Shown here: positions 1-11,440 of the stretch, piece by piece | Position numbering within the stretch: position 1 is the first letter of the stretch | Layout of the letters: every line of letters starts with the position of its first letter | Assembly (NCBI GenBank): GCA_009617715.1 | Contig: VTFK01000221.1 | Location: 248,001 to 312,000 of the forward strand | Length of the DNA stretch: 64,000 bases | From: Plectrocnemia conspersa | Taxonomy: Eukaryota > Arthropoda > Insecta > Trichoptera > Polycentropodidae | Reading direction: 5' to 3' | Notes under the pieces: generated by a model | Told to the model about the DNA's origin: nothing | The model's database searches: none | Seen by the model: only the letters and a program-made list of their open reading frames with translations | Program-made: the position numbers and the translations under genes

Positions 1-756
1 AGTTTTAATTCCAAAAATTCATATCTTACGAGACAACATGCCTGTGAGCCGAGAAAACCTTACAAAGACTATAATAATCTATCATTTTTAAGCTTAAGTA
101 TAACATTTTTGGCGCTATATATACATACATAATTATTCAACGTGTCAAATTGTCGCACTTTTCGAGTTTTAATAGAAAACTAAAGAATAAGGCGTGTCGC
201 TAGGGACTTAGTTGACAATAAAATAGTACATAAATGGCAAATAATAATACAAGCTTATGACAGAATTTTACAAATCAAATAATATATTAAAATCATTGTT
301 GACCTTTATAATTTAGCTCCCGCATATAATAAAAATATATATTTCTTTTATGTATTATAAATATAAAACAAATTAGACCTTTGATATTTACGACACATCA
401 AAATCATATTCACTGAGTTTTTCTCTTTTACGTTTTTGATTCACTGATTGTAAGTTAAAATGTATACATTCATCACAACTTCGATTAAAATATATTCACT
501 GTTTATATATGTTTTTCTTTTTGTAATAATTATTCACGTGTGTTTTTTTCTTCAAAAAAATAAACATAACTACAATTTTATAAATAGTTTTTGCATAATG
601 TCAACAACAAAAAATCACGATAACTCTGAAGACTAGTAGTTGTTTGAGTTATTATATATTATATAAATGTTTTAAAGTGCATAAACCGATATGATATCAT
701 CATGTCGGAAAGAAACAGAATCATGGTGGCAACCTGATCCTGTTTAGCAGTGGGTG
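1..756. other. Probable vir 3' UTR and downstream AT-rich DNA
   Basis: This lies directly after the vir stop codon (759-757, minus strand). It is very AT-rich with no coding signal. I could not place the polyadenylation site: no clean minus-strand AATAAA stands out, only ATTAAA-like matches near 1-10 and 165. Confidence 0.4.
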
Positions 757-3700
757 CTACCTCAGGAAAGAAGCGCGTCCGTGCCGGAGGCCTCTACCTC
801 GACGACTTCCTCGACCTACGCTTCCCCATCCGGTACCTTCTGAAACACAAAAGCGATGATATAAATAGGCGACATTACTGGCAAACTTTCGATTAACAAA
901 CGGATTATACCATGCTGTATAAGTGGTGGCTGATAGTGCTGTGAGGTTGACACCCGCCCAAAGTGAGTAGATAAAGACGGAGAAACATCAGAGACAATGC
1001 TATTCCCTGTGGTGCTTGCAGTAGTCCAAGCACCGCGTCCACGTCTATAATAAATTTATACATTATACTCTAAGACTCGCTTCCTATTTATTAGGTTCGA
1101 AGCAAATCAAAAATAAATATACATTCAGACACTAAGTATAAAATAGAGTATAAGATCATGAAGATACTAGAAGCAGTAACTCAGTGAGACCATCTTTAAG
1201 CAACTAAAGAAATTGTCACATAACCATGTTGTAGAAAAATATGTTAGATATTGAAAATAAAGCCAAACACCGTGAATCCAATTAATAATTATTACCTGTA
1301 AAGCGATGATGTCGGTGGAGTTGCTGAAGCATATCTACCTCTGTCCGTTATCGTAATACCTCTCGCTCTCATGCCACGACCGCCCTAAAATATATTTTTT
1401 TTATTTACATACATATATTATAATATATTGAGTAGCAAATCATCACATTTTTAGAGGACAATTTAAATGAGCGATATATAAAACAAATGTATCATAAAAC
1501 GAATTGTTTGTGAAGAACAGTGAACACCCCATGAACAACTCTTTGCTAGATTTACCTTACATAAATGCACCAACAATTAAAATAATTCCCGGTTAAATCG
1601 CACACATTTTTTAATTGAGCACTATACTCTATTTGCATTAATACAGTCAGTTCGAGAGCTATCCATTTCATCATTATTTATAATTGAGAAAGAGATGGCA
1701 AGTTTGGGTTTACGCCTCTACTATTAGCTCTAAAGCACATAGTATGCTTTAGAGCTAATAGTAGGGGCCGTAACCCGAAACGATCATCTCTTTCTCAATT
1801 ATGAATAATGATGAAATGGATAGCTCTCGAATACTTTGTTAACGCAAATAGAGTATAGATCAATTGAATGTAGATTAGCAAACGCGATGATCCATTACAC
1901 AACTCGATAAATTATCATAAAACATAATATCGTCATACCTAACAGACATAATTGGCAACTTATTGTATCCAGTAGGTCCAGTAGGTTGAGCCCCACAGCC
2001 TTCTAAAGCCAAGAAATCGTCCACGTGTAAAGAAGGAGGTCTAGACGTATTCGGAGGTCGAGAACGGAAGGCGTCAACTTGACCGCGAGCTCCACCGACG
2101 CCGGCGGACCCTAAACCGATCTGTGAGACGCCTCTTCCTCTGGCCGGTGAAACTGAAAAGCGGAAATTAATCAATAGATGATTCGACTACAGTGAAATCT
2201 TTTTGTAATGAATACTGAAATAACGAAATTCCCAGTATAACAAATCTTCGATATGTCCCCGAAAAACTTTCATATAAAATATTTTCATTGTAACAAAGAC
2301 TGATCTCAGTATAACGAAATATTTTGTTCCGAATTTAAGAATGACGATACACTTGACACAATATTTCTCCGAATTCAATTCGTCCTTGACTTGGCGTTTG
2401 CCGGATGTGTTCACAAGCGACATTCAAGGAGTTTCACCGACCCTCAAACTTTTTTTGTAAAACATTTTTTTAACAAATTTTATTGTGTTCATTACAGAAT
2501 CCTTAAAAATAGACAAAAAACGATCATTAATCTTGTAAGAGGTTATTTTGATGCTGTAATAATATGATAATTAATTTTTTTTTATATATATATATATATC
2601 ATCTTCCTTACATTCAATATAACGAATTTTCAGTATAACGAAATTTTTTCTTCGGTCCCGTGAGCTTTGCTATACTGAGATTTCACTGTATAGACGTATG
2701 TTTAAAATAAATACCATAAGGTCTTTTATCTCTCGGCACATGCAAACGCTTAGTTCTAAACAATGGCGGTTCAGTCGGAGGTCTTGGAGCGGCAGGCGGT
2801 AGGTGTAACAAGCGTTCTGCTTCAGCTACCAGATCGGTACCGGTAGGCAGATAACTCCGCGTCAATTCAGCAAGATCGCAAGGAATCTGTAGTAAATTTC
2901 ATTCGTATAATATTCACATAATATATGATGCGATCGAAATTGACAATGAATGGCTGATAGACATGAGAATTGGATCTAATTCTAGGCGAATATATACCAT
3001 CTCTGTTTCGACTGCTTCTTCTTCGGCATGTGGCATTACAATTCCGAGCCAATATCCAGATCCAAGTCTCTCGTCTTGGGCATCGCCTTGCGTCCACAAG
3101 CACCTTCCGTTAAATTGAACCAATAAAGGCTCGGGGTTATTTAAGGTAGGCGCGAGGGGCAATATTGAGGATTCGGAGGGTGTAGCCGTACAGGAAGACA
3201 ACTGAACTAACAGTTGCCGAACGTGGTTAGATAGATCGTCGTCAGCGTTAACCTCCTATCGATATAAAATAGCCAATTAGAACTAAAAATAGAAATTTTG
3301 AGAATAATAAAATAAAAATACTGACTTTGAAAAACTTCTCCAAAACTAAAATAGGATGGTGCTCTTTGTTCTTGCACCATCCGATTATCTCGGCAACTTC
3401 GTTTATAGTCAAAACGCCTGTTCTAGGCACGAACTGCAGCCCTTCGGCTGCTTCTAAGTCTTCGGACGTCGATTGCAGCACTTTTAAGAGTTCAAAGAAG
3501 GTGCTCAGACAGTCCGGCGCATCTTTACCGATCCCGTCTACGAGTTTCGCCAGCAATTGTGGAAACACTTGCTTATTCTTATCGAGGCAAAATTTGAAAT
3601 AATAGAATCCGTAATCGTGTTCCGTCAATAAAAAGAATGTCCTTAAAATAGATAGTGTCATAGATGGACCGCTATTTTCACTCGTCAAGTACTCCAACGA

Positions 3701-6700
3701 AGAGTTGATCAAACTAACTAAAACGTCTTTGGAAGGAACTGAGTTGGCGAGGTACACTTCGGGCGTCATCACCGGTTTAGCGTTTTCAGTCTCTTCTTGA
3801 TTCTCAGTTTTAATCGGCACGAACGATTCAAACTGAGTGAGCATTGTAATTTCAGAATCATAAAAGCTACTTATCAAACTAACGATGCATTCCTGTGATT
3901 GGATATGCGACGGAGAATCGCTTATCGTAGTCAAAATTCCACATATCACCGGTACGAACAAACAGTACTTATCCTCAGATTTTACGGACGTGCTCTGCCT
4001 TATCAGATGAAGAATAGTACATTTTACGGACGGATGACCGGCCAAAAACGCCAAGAAATTCAATATTCTGGATATATTGAACGTAGCCGGTGGCATTGGA
4101 TGCGGTAAAATATTAGTTTCGCTGCAAGCGTGCGAGATGAGCAAATCCAAGACGGCTCTCGTTACAGTCAGAGCTGTGTTTGACGCTAAATCAGTCAGTT
4201 GGATGCACACGCGTCTTAAAAGTTGAACGACTGGCTGACAGAGTGATAAACAGATTGTTTGAATCATCTCAGCTAAACTGTACGATAAGGTGTGTAAATG
4301 CATCGACCATAACTTCCGATTGCTCACCATGTTCGATAGTTCATTTTCAGTTAGCGTATATTTAGTTTGAAGAGGCAGCGGAAGTGGAAGCAGCTCAGAG
4401 AATACCAACAATCCTGGTATGAACGTATACGGTCCGGTTAAACATATTTGACTATCTCGTTACATAGCAAAGTCCACAGTGATTTATGAATGGACTCTTT
4501 CTCTGAAGCATCATCGGCGATCGGTTGAGTGTGCGCCAATAGTATCTCCACACATTCTTTACAAGCTTTCTGTGCCATTTTATAACCGACGGCACCAATA
4601 GGATACGAAAACATTAAATTGTAAGCTTGTAAAACGACAGGAATGGAAGTCAAATCTTTAAATTGAGTGTTCCTGCATTGTATCACATAAGTCAACATTT
4701 TATTCAACAGCTCCAAAGCTGGAAGTATGATGTTTACAATATGCAAACCGTGCGTCGAGACGAACGTGGCACTATGTAAACTCGGCTGTTCAAAATAATT
4801 ACACAGCTTCTCTAAAATAGTGACCATCAAAGACACTCCGTCTAAGGAATACAACTGAATGATGACATATTTGTACTTCAATTCCAAGAATTCGACTTTG
4901 ATCGGTTCGCTGAGAGGCTGCTTTTTATTGTCAAAGTCTGGTATGCACAAATATTTGAGAATACGGAGACAAGTGATTAGATCACCGGGCGCCGAAGTGA
5001 CGTGTTCGATCGAGTTCTTTAAAATATCGACGACGTCGCATATGTTATCGCTCACAAATATGCCAGTCTTCTCTAAAGGTCTCAGATACGGTAGCACCTC
5101 TTGTAGATTTGAAGCTATGCTCTGTTCGTAAATGTCAAATTTTTTAGCTACGTTCAATATGCGACGACCGAACTTCTTTAAAAAATTAATATCAGAAGCG
5201 AACTGTACGGTCGATACTGTTAAATCTACGGCGTAATTCTTCGTAGGAGATTTAGTCTTGACGACTTGATTATCTTCTTTTTCTACCAATTTGATATGGA
5301 CGTCCTTTTTCAAATACATTCAACAAGCATTGATATTATCGCCCATGCTCAAAACGTTAACGAGTGCTAACTTTCCAACGCTTCCGATACCTAAGCAGTA
5401 CAATCCGTGCAGCTTATCGAAAAGCTCCGATTCGTTCATCTCAGACATGGTCTGTATATCGACCAAAGCGTTAATATAATACATGGCTTGAAGCTTGAAA
5501 GCCATTTCTAAGCCTAATTGCTGGAGAGAAGTACAAGCGCTGAATTCTTGCATCGCCATCATCTGCTCCTCTTCACTATGATGCGTATACGGTTGCATCA
5601 ACGTTTGAAACAATAAATCGCATGTCTTGATATTTTCAACCAAATATAATAATCCCTCATGTGTATTAACTAAATGCGAAACAATCTCATAAATCGGATT
5701 CGTTATCACCGGAAAATTGTACGTCAATGGACACGTCAATAAACACAAACACGTTTCGATCAATTTATGTATCTGGAAGAATTCAATCAAGACGTTGTTA
5801 ACGCAACCTTTGTTGATATCAAACTGAGCCGAAACTGGTAAAAAGCGGCGCGGTTGAGACATCTCAAAGGTTCCGTTCCGACACACAAACAGTATTTCTT
5901 CCAAAGAATTGATTATAAGTTCTATTTCAGATTCAGAGATTATCTGTCCGTTTCTACTCTTGACATTCAATTGAAAAACACTTTCGTGCAACTTTTTCAG
6001 TAGTTCGTATAAGTTCACCTTATTGATTAGAGCGTTTATAGCAAATTTAATACGAGACAGCGGATTCTTACTAAGCATTATTATAAGTATTTGATAACCG
6101 TTCAATAGAGTACCTTCTTTAATATCAGTTTTCGTTTTAGAATCAGTGTCGATTTTACACAAGCTGTTAAATATGTTCATCAAGCGTTTCGCCAAAAAAT
6201 GTTCCATCGTACCTTCGGAGCTTAAACAACCGCTCAAAGCTTTTAAAATCATCAATTTGATACTCAAAGCCATATGATCCTTAGAATACAACTCTAACAG
6301 CTTTGTATAAATATCGATGTTCTCGTTTATAAGCGTCATCACAACCAATTCGTTATGCTTCTGAGACGAAAGAGCGTCCAGCAGCCTGATGCCACACTTG
6401 ATATGTCTAATTTTATTAGTGGCTTGATTTTGAGAAAGAGCTAATTCGTAATCTAAACCTATACGACAAAAGTTTATCAAAAACGTCCGCGTACTTTTCA
6501 TCGCCTCGTTAGAACAATCTTTCACATCACTTAGTTTAAAAAGCCGATACAGTATATCGCTTTCGTTACCGATATTGCTAATCAATTGAGGTAGTTGCTC
6601 GCACACTTCCACCCACTCCTCTTTAGCGTCCGTCGTCAGTTGACTAAAATTACCCTGCGAGTATTTCTCTTCGATCTTCTTAAAATCGGATACGATCTCG

Positions 6701-9700
6701 TACAGTTTTTGAAAGCTGACACTCAAAGAACACAACTCTTCGGCAGGTAGATTCATTACGTGCTTGATATGTTCGCCGCCTGATGACAAATACAACGGAG
6801 ATTTATTATAAGCCAAATATTGCTGCCATTCAGCTCTGAACGGATTGAAACATTTGACAATATCGTCGACTCCGCAATAATCGTTCATTTCGAAATCTAT
6901 ATCGTTAAACGTGCCATCCATATCGTCGCATATATCATCGTCTGAAAGAATCGGCTCAAACTGTTCCGTATCCATTGATACGTTATCTTCTTGAGGCGGA
7001 CAAGGAGAGTCTAATGGAGTGCTTATCTTATGATTCGGCGACGATTCTACGTCACCTAAAATGCCAGAATGTTGAGAGTCATAATTGTTTACTTCTTTAA
7101 CGATAACTGGATGAATTTTAGTATCCGACTCTTTCGGCGGTACTATGCGATTTTTATATCCTTTGGGTGGAACGTCTTTATGTTTAATATCATATTCAGC
7201 CATAACGTCGTCCGACACGACAGAATCGACGGGACTTACGTTTTCTCGATCGCGAGGAACGTTCGGATCCACAGGTGTGTGGGGTCTCCTGGCGATCTCG
7301 ATCGGCGGCGTCCTGGGGCGCTTGCGTGGATCCTCGCGAGTTGGCGATCGCGACCTATTATCGAAATTTGGTTCCCTAACCCTATCATAAGACGGTGTTT
7401 TTTTATCGTACACTCGTTTCTCATAAGACGATCCGCGTTTTTCAAACGGAGAGATTCTTTTTTCGTACGGCGGCGGTACGTGTTTCTCGAACGAAGCCCC
7501 GCGCTTTTCGAAAGACGGAGCACGATTTTCATACGAAGGCGGCCTGCGTTCATAAGAAGGCGCTCTTTTCTCATAAGGCGATCTCTTCTTCTCGTAAGAG
7601 CCGCCTCGGGAGCGCTCGTAAGAAGTCTGCCTATGTCTTCTATAATCGTCTCTTTTATAATTCCGATCCCAATCTTTATCTCTAGATAAAGATCTATCCC
7701 GCTCTCTATAACCGGGGCTTCTCGAGCCATCTCTCCTAAAACCGTCGTCTCTTATATTAGATCTTATATGCTGATAATCTCTTTCGCGACTGTGAGATCG
7801 AGAATATCGCGACAATGGCGAAACACGATCGCGACTTCGACCGCGTTCGGGCGATCTCGACCGCAACCTTCCGTCCGAGCCATGTCTTACCCTCTCCTTT
7901 TCTCGCACGTGAACTATGTCTCTCTCTCTGCTAATATCCCGTCTGTCTTTTTCTTCTCGTCCGTCCCAAATACCGTTACCCCCGTCTATCGGATGGTGGT
8001 ACGCTCTAGGGTCTTTGGGACCGTTTGGATAGTATTCTGATTGATAACTCGGCTGATCGTAGCTGTCTTGTGAATAACTCGACGTAGGATAAACATCGGG
8101 AGGGATATCTGGCCACGATTGAGCTGTGACAGTAGACGGTGGTGTCGAAATGGGCGCAGAAGGCGGAGCGATCTCTACGACGCTCCCGGAACTCGTACTC
8201 ACTTGTTCTGTGATGTTTTTAGTGACAGTGCCGTAAACCGCCAACGTTATTGTCGAATACCAACCTGAATACAGTAAAAAAAATGTTATTAGCGAATGAT
8301 TTTGATTATTTTTTGTATTACATTGTAATTACCCCTTAAAACTAATCCATCGGTAGGTATTTGTCTCGGGTTATCTTGAGGACCTTCGCAGTCCATGTGA
8401 ATCCTGCCATTTTGACAATATTCCAGACTTCCCAAAGTTTCGAACGTCGATGCGCCAGGTTTGCTGAGATCGTTGACGAAGAAATCGATTTGAAATTGAG
8501 TCGGATTGGTAGCGCCGAGACGAACGCCGCCGGGGAAGTCGCCTTGCACTCGAGCGCCCAACGGGATTATTCGCACTTCGGAAACATAGACTGGTTTTGG
8601 AAATTGAACCAGATCCAAATTTAGTTCCTGTAAAAAGAAACAAATTTTTGAATAACTACTTTTTTGTATTAGTATGTTTAAATAATTTATTTAAACACTT
8701 TTCTATTTTTTATATATTATTTGGCTTTTGAGGTATTTTTTTTACATCAATTCAGAGGCTGTCAATATTTTTTATAAAATATATTTCGTTATATTTATTT
8801 ATTTCGTTCTCTTTTAATTTATTGCTTTTATTTTCTATAGAAATCATTTTAGGATAAGAAATGCAGTATACGGTGCACGAGATATTCGTGCACTTTCTAA
8901 GCGCTAATAAACTTGTATTTTATATAATGGAGACTACATAAAAAAAATCATTCAGCTAACATAAGGTTTCGTCTTATAAAATGTATTATCAGTTGATAAG
9001 ATTACCCTGATAAGTTTATTGAACTGACACATAAATTGGAAATAAAATATAATTTCATTGCTATGTGTTGTTAGACATATACGCCTTTTTTGGTGATACG
9101 AAGAGCAGAAAATATACAGTGGAACAGTACGTAGTTCATATTAGAACAAAATGATAATTGAAAAATACAAAACAACGTAATCTGTGTTAATCAATTATAA
9201 CAATTACAAATACCAATCTCACAGTCAGTTTACATGATATTTAACCTTTCGACTTTCGATTGATAAAAAGTGACTTATAACCACTGATTTGTTATGACTT
9301 TATGATTGAGACTGTGAGTAAACAATCTATACTTGTACCTAATTATAACCTCAATAAAAAAGGATATTATTCTTCTTGAACATCCATTCTTGCTAAAGAT
9401 AGCAAAAATATGAGTAAAATACTTGATATGAAACATTTAGGACCGTTTTAAAATATGACACTTTCAACTTACACATAAAAAATATATTGATAATTAAACC
9501 TGCATCATTTATATTAAAATGAAATACATAATTATAAACACTAACTACGTACTAAGAAATATAAAATTCTAGCTAGTTTGTTAATAATATGTGAATTTGG
9601 GGATGAGACATTGATTACACTGACGATTCTCGGGTCAGTAATTTCACATAAAATGTGTCATTTTCAATCTGTTTTGATGAAACATTCACTCAAAAGCCTA

Positions 9701-9953
9701 TATTTATGGATTATAACGCCACATCGCTGGAGAAATAGCATCAATAAACTAATTACCGGCATCCTTATTTTGACAGATAGAGCGACTCATAAATTCGAGT
9801 TTAACGTTAAAAATACACAACTGAAGGCGAATTTTCGACTTCGAGCTGACGCACGAGAATCTCTGGATTAATTGTGTCGATAAACAAAATACTAACCTCG
9901 CTCGATTCGTGAGAAAACGTATCAAAAAACAGCAAATCCGGAGGATCGGCCAT
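757..9953 (-). CDS. vir: virilizer (VIRMA/KIAA1429 homologue), nine exons, with in-frame TGA and a frameshift
   Basis: Scaffold subunit of the nuclear m6A writer complex (with METTL3/14, WTAP/Fl(2)d, Hakai and others); in Drosophila it acts in sex-specific splicing and is essential. Exons read from GT-AG sites: 9953-9897, 8627-8333, 8264-3326, 3255-2998, 2886-2715, 2152-1944, 1384-1296, 1044-911, 839-757. The start encodes MADPPDLLFFDTFSHESSE, the conserved VIR N-terminus, followed by DLVQFPKPVYVSEVRIIPLG. Residues about 217-470 are RS/RE/YEKR-rich, then an acidic stretch, then a long helical-repeat-like region. TGPYTFIPGLLVFSELLP is a conserved VIRMA block. Exons 5-9 carry RPYVSPARGRG, FRSRPPNTSRPPSLHVDDF and an RG-rich tail ending RHGRASFLR. 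Total about 2,078 codons, longer than fly or human. Oddities: TGA at codon about 1099 and a missing base near codon 1393, listed separately. Identity is certain; whether this copy is intact is not. Confidence 0.97.
1623..1857. repeat. Near-perfect 235-bp palindrome (foldback) in vir intron 6
   Basis: Two arms of about 115 bp meet at about 1741. The outer ends are TATACTCTATTTGC and its complement GCAAATAGAGTATA; the inner ends are CTATTAGCTCTAAA and TTTAGAGCTAATAG. There are a few mismatches and small indels along the arms. It is fully inside the intron between exons 6 and 7. It resembles a foldback MITE; I saw no secure target-site duplication. Confidence 0.85.
2190..2688. mobile_element. 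pogo/Tigger-type MITE in vir intron 5
   Basis: Both ends begin CAGTGAAATCT reading inward, flanked by TA on each side (2188-2189 and 2689-2690), as expected for pogo-group Tc1/mariner elements. Inside each end is a related CAGTATAACGAAAT-like motif. Length is 499 bp. No transposase is recognisable. The right end is only about 25 bp from the exon 5 splice donor at 2714. Confidence 0.85.
4438..4442 (-). other. vir: One-base frame disruption in vir exon 3
   Basis: The frame ending NEIVKYV meets TAA at 4440-4438, while the conserved block TGPYTFIPGLLVFSELLP continues from 4438 in the -1 frame. The break sits in a TTT run (4442-4440); one more T would read KYV-L-TGPYTF, as expected of the family. 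A lost base in a homopolymer is the commonest long-read assembly error. A 30-nt GT-AG stretch spans the site, but it would delete conserved residues and is too short to be an intron. Confidence 0.88.
5320..5322 (-). other. vir: In-frame TGA inside vir exon 3
   Basis: Reading exon 3 on the minus strand, the frame reaches ...DNINAC, then TGA, then MYLKKDVHIKLVEKE in the same frame. Both sides read like one continuous helical VIR segment, so one sense codon (for example a leucine TTA) would restore it. A 42-nt GT-AG removal across the site (GTTGAA...TTGGTAG) keeps length divisible by three but creates TAA at its junction and is too short for an insect intron, so splicing does not rescue it. Causes could be a base-call error, a segregating nonsense allele, readthrough, or real gene damage. 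Confidence 0.9.
8628..9896 (-). other. vir intron 1, no recognised content
   Basis: This 1.27-kb intron separates the 19-codon first coding exon from exon 2. It is AT-rich without coding signal. The stretch near 8800-8870 weakly resembles sequence at 46440-46500 inside a piggyBac-type element, so part may be old transposon DNA. Confidence 0.5.
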
Positions 9954-10517
9954 GCCGCGGGCCGCGGCCTAAACAGTGCTGCCATATGCGCACACGAATA
10001 TTTTATCGCTATTGCAACACTTTTACAAATTTATTTTTTTATTCCTTTAATTGTTTTTAATTTTAAATAATTATAATAAAAATAAAATACAGTATATTTT
10101 TATTATAAATATAAATTATTTACTCATATATTGTCTTATATTAGGTGTACCAATAGCAAAAATAAAATTATATAATTAGTTTTATTAACGGATGGAAAGG
10201 GGCATAATTTAACGCTATTCTCTAAATATCAAGTAAAATGTAGTCCTCGAAAATTTGTCTATTCTTTATAGTAAAGTAACCATATCTCCGTTTGTCCAAT
10301 GTTTTACTATTGTAATATTGCGATTGACTTGCAAAATAATAAATGCTACTTATAAAAATATTAATTTCCGTTTATAAAAATGGTATTCGCAATTTAAAAA
10401 AATCAAAATAAGTATATACTTCCCTTAACGGTTCGTTAAGGAAAGGGTTCCAACTTCAGTTTCCTATATACTTTTAAAAAAACAGATAAATTTAAGGAAA
10501 TCATCGGATTTATTTTT
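9954..10517. other. vir upstream region / probable promoter side
   Basis: A short GC-rich patch (CCGCGGGCCGCGG, 9955-9967) lies immediately before the vir ATG on the minus strand and gives a GCGGCATGG start context. Beyond about 10020 the DNA turns strongly AT-rich. No TATA box or start site could be fixed. Confidence 0.35.
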
Positions 10518-10740
10518 TTAATAATTCAACATTTTATTTATTTCATTAATTACTAAAAAGATATCAATTAAATGACCTCCACTGGACCTTTTGCAGCAAC
10601 CGACCCTTTCGATGACTTTTACGTCTACTTCTTGGCGGATGTTGATTTTTAGGTGCTCCGACGTTTCGGATTTGTCGGCGTAGGCTCTTTGCGTAATCTT
10701 CCAAAAATCCAACGGCGTCAAATCACACTATCTTGGCGAT
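10518..10740 (-). pseudogene. Tc1/mariner-superfamily (DDE_3-type) transposase C-terminal fragment
   Basis: The minus-strand frame reads TPLDFWKITQRAYADKS, then a helix ending SSGGHLIDI. This matches the C-terminus of insect transposases with a TPLDFFLWG...YxxKPxTxxxLKxxI...GGHLxDIIF pattern, in which the third catalytic acid precedes or lies in the PLD block. The upstream catalytic part is missing. A related, internally deleted copy lies at 62505-62650 on the plus strand. The element is dead. Confidence 0.7.
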
Positions 10741-11107
10741 CAATTGACCATCAAAATGTGAAACAATGCGACCTGGGAACTTTTCACACAAAGTCCGGTG
10801 CATGTTCGAAGATACTGCGCGCCAATTGATTATACAAACTACACAGTGACATCAAGCTTCTGATGAGAGTTTTCAATTTTATTTAAGTATTATCATTACC
10901 TAACTTGCTCAGCTGTGAAAACTCATGGTGGCAGTGTATATATTAATTAAAGTGAATGCGTATTACCAGTGAAGTTATATTTTCACATCAATCATATCCG
11001 ATACATTTTATTATTTCTATTAGCGAAAATTTAATTAAACTGATACGATTATTAAAATTATACACTGTTCTTAAAGTCTATGAAACTCAGTTACAAAATA
11101 CTTATTT

Positions 11108-11440
11108 AGGCCCTCCGCACACGGACTGTTTAGCAACTGTTTTGCAACTCGAGTTGCAAATACATTGCAAACTAGTCACACACACAACCAGTTTACAATC
11201 AAATTAAAACCTCACACCGCACACGAGTGCAACTGATTCTGGATCATTCGGAGCAAAGTTCTCTTCAAGTTTGTAGTCATAAAGCTGTTTTTCGCAAAAT
11301 GTCAAGTAGTTCAGATGAAGAAGACATAATGGGATATTATCAGTACCGCAGAGTATGAAGAGCATTAAGAAGGGAATATTGGTGTCATCCCTATACAGAG
11401 AAATATCAAGTCAAATCTGTTTGTAGCGACAGAACAACTG
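11108..11440 (+). mobile_element. PIF/Harbinger 5' fragment with truncated transposase start
   Basis: TTA followed by GGCCCTCCGCACACGGACTG fits a PIF/Harbinger terminus with its 3-bp TTA/TAA target. An ATG at 11299 opens SSSSDEEDIMGYYQYRRV, a stop, then RALRREYWCHPYTEKYQ. The YWxHP motif following a basic patch is typical of the N-terminus of Harbinger transposases. The DDE domain and the other end were not found, so this is a broken 5' piece. Confidence 0.6.

Noticed and set aside
757..839. Joining vir exon 7 directly to the final exon
   Set aside because: Phases clash; the missing exon at 1044-911 (RGRGAWTTAS..., ending QHYQPPLIQH) resolves them.
2187..2423. 78-codon minus-strand frame in vir intron 5
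   Set aside because: Lies within the pogo-type MITE and has no transposase motif.
4410..4442. A 30-nt GT-AG stretch across the vir frameshift
   Set aside because: Too short for splicing, and it would delete the conserved TGPYTFIPG block.
5278..5325. A 42-nt mini-intron that would remove the vir TGA
   Set aside because: Its GT-AG junction creates TAA and the length is below usable insect intron sizes.
7069..8040. Long plus-strand and alternate-frame open frames over the vir RS-rich region
   Set aside because: They are antisense or frame shadows of the repetitive RS/YEKR codons of vir exon 3.
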